Source: Mesonia algae (GTDB lineage: Bacteria > Bacteroidota > Bacteroidia > Flavobacteriales > Flavobacteriaceae). From it: a stretch of DNA of 64,000 bases. The translations under genes were made by a program, and so were the position numbers. Below are positions 58,692 to 64,000 of the stretch, piece by piece; the first letter of the stretch is position 1; each line of letters starts with the position of its first letter. The notes beneath the pieces are model-generated. The model had not been told where the DNA came from and made no database searches. It worked only from the letters and a program-made list of their open reading frames with translations. The DNA lies in assembly GCF_003253545.1 (NCBI RefSeq), contig NZ_QKYV01000004.1, positions 124,001-188,000 of the forward strand, in the 5' to 3' direction.

Positions 58692-58751
58692 CAATAGTTA
58701 ATGGTTTTAATTTCTATTAAAAACTGACTTTAATATAATTTTAACCCACGC

Positions 58752-59060
58752 TTAAGGTTGAGTAATACGTAATTTTTCAAGAATTTCTTTAGAAATTTGT
58801 CCGCTATAAGCTCCATAAGCATCGGTGAGTAAGCCTTTCTTATTATTTGAGGTTGTTATAGCATATAAGATAGAATTATCATCAGGATTACTCATTCCTT
58901 CAAATCTTAATACTTTATCAACTTCAAATTCTTTTGCTGTAAATTTCTCTCTATCTTTTTTATTTTCTAGGTATTCATCAATAAGGTTAAAATCTAAAGT
59001 GTAACCTTCTTCTAATTTCAATTTATTGATAGCCTGAGATAATGTCCCGTAATCTTTCAT
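58752..59060 (-). CDS. Small conserved flavobacterial protein (database name 'phosphoribosylpyrophosphate synthetase' is misleading)
   Basis: A 102-residue protein starting MKDYGTLSQAINKLKLEEGYTL (N-terminal helix), followed by EFEVDKVLRFEGMSNPDDNS, ILYAITTSNNKKGLLTDAYG and ISKEILEKL. Its close relatives in flavobacteria often carry the name phosphoribosylpyrophosphate synthetase, but it is only a third of that enzyme's length and has no PRPP loop. I therefore call it unknown. It lies between dnaN and dps on the same strand, about 104 bases before dps. Soluble, acidic, no signal peptide. Confidence 0.78.
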   Translation of the reverse strand: MKDYGTLSQAINKLKLEEGYTLDFNLIDEYLENKKDREKFTAKEFEVDKVLRFEGMSNPDDNSILYAITTSNNKKGLLTDAYGAYSGQISKEILEKLRITQP

Positions 59061-59161
59061 GGTTAATTGGTTTTGTTTAGGTTCAATTTAATAGGAAACT
59101 CAGAAACTTTCAAGTTTTGTAATGGGTTTAGTATAAGTTTAACTCACTTAAGTATTTAAAT

Positions 59162-59190
59162 AAAAAAACCCAACAATAAATGTTGGGTTT
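59162..59190 (-). terminator. Terminator of dnaN
   Basis: On the minus strand AAACCCAACA pairs with TGTTGGGTTT and is followed by a run of seven T residues, 35 bases past the dnaN stop. Confidence 0.9.
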
Positions 59191-59224
59191 CGAGTGGTTA
59201 TAAAATTGGTTGGTTAGTTGGGCA

Positions 59225-60343
59225 TTAGCTATTAAGCATTACTGGCATTACTAGCATAGTTACTTTTTCGCCTTCATCTAAACCGTCTTTTGGAGTTAGA
59301 ATACCAGCTCTATTAGGAAGGCTCATTTCTAATTGAACCTCGTTTGCGTTAAGGTTGTTGAGCATTTCGGTTAAGAAACGTGAGTTAAACCCAATTTGCA
59401 TATCGTCCCCTTGATAATCACAAGTTAAACGCTCTTCTGCTTTATTATTGTAATCGATATCTTCGGCTGAAATATTTAATTCAGCTCCAGCTATTTTGAG
59501 TTTTACTTGATGAGTAGTTTTATTAGAAAAAATAGAAACACGTCTTACAGAACTTAAAAATTGACTTCTATCTATTACTAATTTATTAGGGTTTTCTTTT
59601 GGGATAACAGCTTCGTAGTTAGGATATTTCCCATCAATTAACCTACAAATCAATTGAGTTTCATCAAAAGAAAATTTAGCGTTAGAGTCATTATATTCAA
59701 TTAAAACATCACTATCGCTTCCTGCTAAAATAGCCTTTAATAAGGTTAAAGGTTTTTTAGGCATAATGTATTCTGCCGTTTGTGTAGCAGTAACATCTTC
59801 TCTCGTGTACTTAACTAATTTGTGAGCATCTGTCGCCACAAATGTTAAACCTTCTGTAGAGAATTGAAAGAACACTCCGCTCATTACCGGTCTTAAATCA
59901 TCATTACCAGATGCAAAAATCGTTTTGCTAATTGCGGTAGATAAAACCTCTGCAGGAACGATGGTTTTGCTAGGATCGTCTAATTCAACCGCATTCGGGA
60001 ATTCTTCCCCATCAGCGTAAGCTAAAGCATATTTACCGTGACTAGAGCTTAATTCTAAAGTTCCATTTTCTTCAATAATAAAAGTAAGTGGTTGTTCAGG
60101 AAAAGTCTTTAAGGTATCTAAAAGCAATTTTGCAGGAACGGCTATTTTTCCGTTAGAATCAGAATCTACTTCTAAGACTGCAGACATGGTAGTCTCTAAA
60201 TCTGAAGCAGAAACCTTAAGTTGGTTTTCATTTAATTCAAACAAAAAGTTATCTAAAATAGGTAACGTATTGCTGTTATTGATAACACCTCCTAAAATTT
60301 GAAGTTGTTTTAATAAATATGAACTTGATACTATAAATTTCAT
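59225..60343 (-). CDS. dnaN: DNA polymerase III beta subunit (sliding clamp)
   Basis: A 372-residue protein with the three-domain clamp pattern: KFIVSSSYLLKQLQILGGVI (domain 1), LRPVMSGVFFQFSTEGLTFVATDAHKL (domain 2, with the TDxHRL-like motif) and a C-terminal segment ending VTMLVMPVMLN, the characteristic 'MPM' end. It tethers the replicase to DNA. Neither dnaA nor recF is adjacent, so this does not mark the origin here. Length is normal. Confidence 0.97.
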   Translation of the reverse strand: MKFIVSSSYLLKQLQILGGVINNSNTLPILDNFLFELNENQLKVSASDLETTMSAVLEVDSDSNGKIAVPAKLLLDTLKTFPEQPLTFIIEENGTLELSSSHGKYALAYADGEEFPNAVELDDPSKTIVPAEVLSTAISKTIFASGNDDLRPVMSGVFFQFSTEGLTFVATDAHKLVKYTREDVTATQTAEYIMPKKPLTLLKAILAGSDSDVLIEYNDSNAKFSFDETQLICRLIDGKYPNYEAVIPKENPNKLVIDRSQFLSSVRRVSIFSNKTTHQVKLKIAGAELNISAEDIDYNNKAEERLTCDYQGDDMQIGFNSRFLTEMLNNLNANEVQLEMSLPNRAGILTPKDGLDEGEKVTMLVMPVMLNS

Positions 60344-60373
60344 GTGAATGCAATTGAAAATTTAAAACATCTA

Positions 60374-60381
60374 CAAATATA
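60374..60381 (-). promoter_or_regulatory. -7 box TATATTTG for dnaN
   Basis: CAAATATA on the plus strand, 30 bases before the dnaN ATG. The same 205-base gap contains the divergent pyrR promoter box. Confidence 0.6.
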
Positions 60382-60509
60382 TTTTATTAACTGAACAAAT
60401 GCCATCATGCGCCCTATTTTTATTAACAGAAATACCCACAAATATTGTATAACTTTTAGAATTGAAAAATTGCACCTACTTATAGAACATTTAGAATAAT
60501 ATTTTTAAT

Positions 60510-60517
60510 TACTTTTG
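60510..60517 (+). promoter_or_regulatory. -7 box TACTTTTG for the pyrR-pyrB operon
   Basis: Exact TAnnTTTG match 31 bases before the pyrR ATG. The short leader leaves no room for a PyrR-type attenuator hairpin and terminator. Confidence 0.55.
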
Positions 60518-60548
60518 CTTACTAGAATACCGAATTTCTTTCTTACAC

Positions 60549-61088
60549 ATGAGTCAAAAAATCTTACTTAACGCCAAAGAGATAGAAATTATCTTGCATA
60601 GGCTTGCCTGTCAATTGTTAGAAAAACACTTAGATTTTTCTGAAACAGTTCTTGTAGGTATTCAGCCAAGAGGTGTATTTTTAGCAGATAGAATTCAAAA
60701 GATATTAAAAGAAAATTACGGTTTACCCGATGTAAAAGTTGGTAAGCTAGATATTACTTTTTATAGAGATGACTTTAGAAGAAGTGATAAACCTCTAGAA
60801 GCTAATAAGACGAAGATAGAATTTTTGGTAGAAGATAAGCGAGTAGTATTTATAGATGACGTGCTTTATACAGGTAGAAGTATAAGAGCAGCTTTAACAG
60901 CTATACAATCTTTTGGACGTCCTAAAGAAATTGAATTGCTAACTCTTATCGATAGAAGATTTAGCAGACATTTACCCATCCAGTCTGATTATAACGGACG
61001 ACAAGTAGATGCTATTAATGAAGAAAGGGTATTGGTAAACTGGACAGAAAACGCTAGTGAAGACAGTGTTTACCTTGTAAAAAAATAA
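60549..61088 (+). CDS. pyrR: PyrR-like uracil phosphoribosyltransferase
   Basis: A 179-residue type I phosphoribosyltransferase. The PRPP loop VVFIDDVLYTGRS is at 99-111, with the flexible loop containing DITFYRDDFRRSD and the hood region ELLTLIDRRFSRHLPI. In Gram-positives PyrR is both an enzyme and an RNA attenuator protein; here only five bases separate it from pyrB and no leader attenuator is seen, so regulation by RNA binding is doubtful. It likely makes UMP from uracil. It leads an operon with pyrB and two further genes. Confidence 0.93.
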   Translation: MSQKILLNAKEIEIILHRLACQLLEKHLDFSETVLVGIQPRGVFLADRIQKILKENYGLPDVKVGKLDITFYRDDFRRSDKPLEANKTKIEFLVEDKRVVFIDDVLYTGRSIRAALTAIQSFGRPKEIELLTLIDRRFSRHLPIQSDYNGRQVDAINEERVLVNWTENASEDSVYLVKK

Positions 61089-61093
61089 AATTT

Positions 61094-62017
61094 ATGAGTG
61101 AATTAAGTGTAAACCACTTATTAGGAATTAAATATCTTAAAGCAGAAGATATAGACTTAATTTTTAAGACGGCAGATCATTTTAAAGAAGTGATTAACCG
61201 CCCCATAAAAAAAGTTCCTTCGCTTAGAGATATAACTATAGCCAATCTATTTTTTGAAAATAGTACCCGAACAAGACTTTCTTTTGAGTTGGCCGAAAAA
61301 CGCTTAAGCGCAGATATCGTGAACTTTTCTGCGGCATCTTCTTCCGTAAAGAAAGGAGAAACACTTATAGATACCGTAAATAATATCCTATCTATGAAAG
61401 TAGATATGGTAGTAATGAGACATCCCAATCCAGGTGCTGCAGTATTTTTATCTCAACATGTAGATGCAAAAATAATAAACGCGGGAGACGGGGCTCACGA
61501 ACATCCTACCCAGGCTTTATTAGACTCTTATTCTATAAGAGAAAAGTTAGGAGATGTAAAAGGTAAGAAAGTTGTGATTGTTGGTGATATTCTTCATAGT
61601 AGAGTGGCATTGAGTAATATTTTTGCACTTCAATTACAAGGTGCAGAAGTTAAAGTATGCGGACCAAAGACTTTAATTCCCAAACATATTGAAGAATTAG
61701 GAGTAGAGGTAGAAACTAACCTTATTAAGGCTTTAGAGTGGTGCGATGTGGCAAATATGTTACGTGTGCAGAATGAACGTATGGATATGACCTACTTCCC
61801 AAGCACTCGAGAATACACACAACAATACGGAGTAAATAAAAAAATATTAAATCAATTAGGTAAGGAAATCGTAATTATGCATCCTGGCCCCATTAACAGA
61901 GGAGTTGAAATTACCAGTGATGTAGCCGATTCAAAAAATGCTATTATTCTAGATCAAGTTGAAAATGGAGTAGCTATTAGAATGGCAGTTATTTACCTCT
62001 TGGCATCCAAAATTTAA
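61094..62017 (+). CDS. pyrB: Aspartate carbamoyltransferase catalytic subunit
   Basis: A 307-residue enzyme that forms carbamoyl-aspartate, the committed step of pyrimidine synthesis. The carbamoyl-phosphate motif FFENSTRTRLSFE is at 53-65 (STRTR 57-61), the HPTQALLDSY motif follows near 138, and MHPGPINRGVEI near 255-266 completes the active site. No pyrI regulatory gene follows, so it probably works as the simpler catalytic trimer. It is five bases after pyrR and five bases before the STAS-like gene. Confidence 0.96.
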   Translation: MSELSVNHLLGIKYLKAEDIDLIFKTADHFKEVINRPIKKVPSLRDITIANLFFENSTRTRLSFELAEKRLSADIVNFSAASSSVKKGETLIDTVNNILSMKVDMVVMRHPNPGAAVFLSQHVDAKIINAGDGAHEHPTQALLDSYSIREKLGDVKGKKVVIVGDILHSRVALSNIFALQLQGAEVKVCGPKTLIPKHIEELGVEVETNLIKALEWCDVANMLRVQNERMDMTYFPSTREYTQQYGVNKKILNQLGKEIVIMHPGPINRGVEITSDVADSKNAIILDQVENGVAIRMAVIYLLASKI

Positions 62018-62022
62018 TACCC

Positions 62023-62361
62023 ATGAAATTAATAGAAAAAGATTTTTATATCATTGTGGAAGATGAAAAAGATGATGTGAAACAATTTGCATCATTTTTG
62101 GAAAGCACGGGTTATGAGAATATAAAAGATAAAAATGTAGTTGTAGATATCCAAAAATACGGAGAATTACAGTTACCTGAATTGCTTTCATTCTTATCAC
62201 TTTCTAATAAGCATCGTTCTAGCAAACATTCTTTCGTATTGGTAAATGATACGATTATGATAGACGAAGTGCCAGTTGAACTTATTGTGGTGCCAACCTT
62301 GTTAGAGGCAGCAGATATAATTCAAATGGAAGAAATAGAACGCGACTTAGAAGCGTTTTAA
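62023..62361 (+). CDS. Small STAS-like protein preceding rnz (unknown function)
   Basis: A 112-residue soluble protein: KDFYIIVEDEKDDVKQFASF at the start, VVVDIQKYGELQLPELLSFL (beta-helix with loop, as in STAS), HSFVLVNDTIMIDEVPVELI and the acidic end AADIIQMEEIERDLEAF. The strand-helix order suits a STAS/anti-sigma-antagonist fold, but there is no clear phosphorylatable Ser, so signalling is uncertain. Homologues in flavobacteria tend to sit beside rnz and are at times misnamed ribonuclease Z by adjacency. It is coupled to pyrB by a five-base gap. Confidence 0.6.
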   Translation: MKLIEKDFYIIVEDEKDDVKQFASFLESTGYENIKDKNVVVDIQKYGELQLPELLSFLSLSNKHRSSKHSFVLVNDTIMIDEVPVELIVVPTLLEAADIIQMEEIERDLEAF

Positions 62362-62379
62362 AACCTAAAATTTCCATTG

Positions 62380-63288
62380 ATGGAAGTCATTATTCTCGGC
62401 TGTTATTCTGCCACTCCACGTACGTTCAATCATCCAACCTCTCAGGTTCTAAACATTGCTAATCACTTATTTTTAATTGATTGCGGAGAGGGGACTCAGG
62501 TTGAGTTGAGAAGACATCGCGTAAAATTTTCACGAATCAAGCATGTATTTATTTCTCATCTGCATGGAGATCATTTTTTTGGCCTTATCGGACTTATTTC
62601 TACTTTTAGCTTATTAGGCCGAGAAACTGATTTGCATATTTATGGCCCAAAGGGAATTAAAGAAATAATTACCCTTCAGTTAAAACTCTCTAAAGCTTGG
62701 ACGAGTTACGGCTTATATTTTCATGAACTAACTAGCAAGTCTCCCCAAGTAATTTTTGAAGATGATAAAGTAAGTGTAGAAACTATTCCTTTAGATCATC
62801 GAGTATATACTAATGGATTTCTGTTTAAAGAAAAAGAAGGAGATCGCAAATTACTAATGAATGAGGTGCTTAATTACGACATAGATAAAGCTTATTATAG
62901 AAGTATTAAAAAAGGGAAAGATGTAATCTTAGATGATGGTACTGTTATAGAAAATAAGTTGCTTACGGGACCTCCGCCACCTACTAAAAGTTATGCATTT
63001 TGTAGTGATACAGCTTATTTGCCATCTATTACAGAACAAATTAAAAAAGTTACCGCCTTGTACCACGAATCTACTTTTTTAGAATCTCACGTGCATTTAT
63101 GTAAATCTACCAAACACTCTACAGCAAAACAAGCAGCACAAATTGCCAGTCAAGCTGAAGCAAAACAACTTATACTAGGTCATTATTCCACTCGCTACGA
63201 TAATATTAATTTATTTAAAGAAGAGGCAAAGGCTTGTTTTGAGAATGTGGTTTTAGCAGAAGATGGAAAAACTATTTCTTTCGATTAA
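62380..63288 (+). CDS. rnz: Ribonuclease Z
   Basis: A 302-residue metallo-beta-lactamase-fold endonuclease that trims tRNA 3' ends. The metal motif is HLHGDH at 60-65 (ISHLHGDHFFGL). Further motifs: DCGEGTQVELRRH (36-47), the exosite-like GRETDLHIYGPKG insert, CSDTAYLPS, YHESTFLESH and LGHYSTRYDN. ATG 62380 is preceded by a TTG one codon earlier; I use the ATG. With cca at the other end of the window, the tRNA 3'-end pathway is represented by both genes, but they are unlinked. Confidence 0.95.
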   Translation: MEVIILGCYSATPRTFNHPTSQVLNIANHLFLIDCGEGTQVELRRHRVKFSRIKHVFISHLHGDHFFGLIGLISTFSLLGRETDLHIYGPKGIKEIITLQLKLSKAWTSYGLYFHELTSKSPQVIFEDDKVSVETIPLDHRVYTNGFLFKEKEGDRKLLMNEVLNYDIDKAYYRSIKKGKDVILDDGTVIENKLLTGPPPPTKSYAFCSDTAYLPSITEQIKKVTALYHESTFLESHVHLCKSTKHSTAKQAAQIASQAEAKQLILGHYSTRYDNINLFKEEAKACFENVVLAEDGKTISFD

Positions 63289-63348
63289 TTTATTGCTAAA
63301 CTTTTAAAATTCTCTTTTTCCCTAAGCTAGATTCTTGTAAATTGCAGT

Positions 63349-63993
63349 ATGGAAAAAGACTTGCAAAACTATCGTAAATCTTACGAAAAATCAGAACTCA
63401 GACTTGATCAACTTCATCGAGATCCTATTTTACTTTTTAAAGATTGGTTTATAGAAGTAGAAAAAGCACAATTAGTAGATGAAGTAAATGCTATGAATAT
63501 AAGTACGGTTGGGGAAGACGGTTTTCCTAAAACACGTATAGTATTGCTTAAAAAGTTTTCTAAAGACGGCTTTGTTTTTTATACTAACTATAAAAGTGAG
63601 AAAGGTTTAGCTATAGAAAAACATCCTAAAGTATGCCTATCTTTTTTTTGGCCTGCAGCCGAAAGACAAGTTATTGTTAAAGGAATTGTAGAAAAAACTT
63701 CGCAAGAGCAATCGAGTAATTATTTTGCTTCTCGCCCTAAAGGCAGTCAAATGGGAGCAATTGTTTCTCCGCAAAGTCAGCCAATTCCTAATAGGGAGTT
63801 TTTAGAAGAAAAGTTAAGCGAATTACAAAAAGAAGAAAGCGAACTTAAGCGCCCAGAGCATTGGGGTGGTTATATTGTAAAACCTCATGAAATTGAGTTT
63901 TGGCAAGGAAGAGCTAATAGGCTTCACGATAGATTTTTATATACCTTAGATTCAAAAACTAATGATTGGAATATCGTTCGTTTAGCACCATAA
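63349..63993 (+). CDS. pdxH: Pyridoxamine 5'-phosphate oxidase
   Basis: A 214-residue FMN enzyme that oxidises pyridoxine or pyridoxamine phosphate to PLP. Marks: DPILLFKDWFIEVEKAQLVD at the N-terminus, TRIVLLKKFSKDGFVFYTNY (FMN phosphate contacts), FFWPAAERQVIVKG, the RPKGSQMGAIVSPQSQPI segment, and EFWQGRANRLHDRFLY near the C-terminus, the family signature. Length is typical. A short gap of 60 bases follows rnz; it may have its own promoter or belong to the same operon. The stop is just inside the window. Confidence 0.96.
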   Translation: MEKDLQNYRKSYEKSELRLDQLHRDPILLFKDWFIEVEKAQLVDEVNAMNISTVGEDGFPKTRIVLLKKFSKDGFVFYTNYKSEKGLAIEKHPKVCLSFFWPAAERQVIVKGIVEKTSQEQSSNYFASRPKGSQMGAIVSPQSQPIPNREFLEEKLSELQKEESELKRPEHWGGYIVKPHEIEFWQGRANRLHDRFLYTLDSKTNDWNIVRLAP

Positions 63994-64000
63994 TTTATGA

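Noticed and set aside
59225-60343. dnaN as a marker of the replication origin
   Set aside because: No dnaA, recF or gyrB nearby and no DnaA-box cluster noticed; Bacteroidota often have dnaN away from the origin.
60518-60548. PyrR-type RNA attenuator before pyrR
   Set aside because: Only about 31 bases separate the -7 box from the ATG, with no anti-terminator or terminator fold.
1-64000. CRISPR array, prophage or integrative element
   Set aside because: No regularly spaced direct repeats, integrase, recombinase, phage structural gene or tRNA attachment site seen; gene content is core metabolism throughout.

Overview
The window looks like a chromosome segment from a marine-type Flavobacteriaceae (Bacteroidota). 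DNA is AT-rich. Many genes are preceded by the Bacteroidota -7 promoter box TAnnTTTG (commonly TACCTTTG or TATATTTG), and Shine-Dalgarno-like sites are scarce. One secreted enzyme carries a type IX secretion (Por) C-terminal sorting domain. Families typical of flavobacteria are present: DUF5606, DUF4421, DUF2853, TupA-like ATP-grasp, fused E1 alpha/beta dehydrogenase and MbnP. Genus cannot be fixed by reading alone. I found no tRNA, rRNA, CRISPR array, insertion sequence, prophage or plasmid gene. No stretch longer than 300 bases lacks a gene; the larger gaps hold promoters, terminators and two copies of a structured repeat.

Layout. 1-3946 (minus): a truncated nucleoid-associated protein, repeat copy 1, then a compact run tsaC-cca-ctaA plus a small acidic protein. 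4077-12031: a cell-surface glycan and LPS-core block with mixed strands, holding two sister GT2 enzymes, a WaaE-like GT2, a CDP-glycerol-transferase-like protein, a Kdo-kinase-like protein, a Yip1 membrane protein, and an operon dapD-GT9 heptosyltransferase-TupA ATP-grasp. 12122-15123 (plus): ruvX, def, DUF5606, repeat copy 2, mazG and a SRPBCC protein. 15221-17158: a secreted M1 aminopeptidase. 17242-26098: the menaquinone region with a hotdog thioesterase (probable DHNA-CoA hydrolase), menF, menD and menB, interrupted by DUF2853, cvfB, a DUF4421 barrel and three small secreted proteins. 26086-28147: two bacterial PH-domain membrane proteins. 28163-32484: asnB behind an Asn-codon leader peptide and terminator, and the fused E1 dehydrogenase. 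32722-39182: a pseudo-M1/beta-barrel protein, a LOG-family protein and uvrA.

39322-43153 is a probable metal (copper or heme) locus: two paralogous small Cys-motif membrane proteins, an MbnP lipoprotein, a di-heme cytochrome c peroxidase and an outer-membrane protein. 43177-49011 holds acpH, glmM, an LpxL-type acyltransferase, a rhomboid protease, a SIMPL protein and a TlpA-like thioredoxin. 49155-56540 contains a GAF-domain protein, an HD domain fused to a Pycsar-effector-like membrane domain (DUF5706/PycTM), and a giant lipoprotein joining a metallophosphatase to a BamA-like barrel. 56635-60343: GNAT, MscS, Dps, a small conserved protein and dnaN. 60549-63993: pyrR, pyrB, a STAS-like small protein, rnz and pdxH.

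Best leads: (1) a 15-residue leader ORF with six consecutive Asn codons upstream of a strong terminator in front of asnB, which reads as translational attenuation by asparagine; (2) the HD-PycTM / GAF / metallophosphatase-barrel neighbourhood; (3) a heavily over-represented decamer, TTCCGTAAAG, and related TTCCG...CGGAA palindromes; (4) a roughly 100-bp structured repeat present twice; (5) the double Cys-motif membrane proteins beside MbnP.
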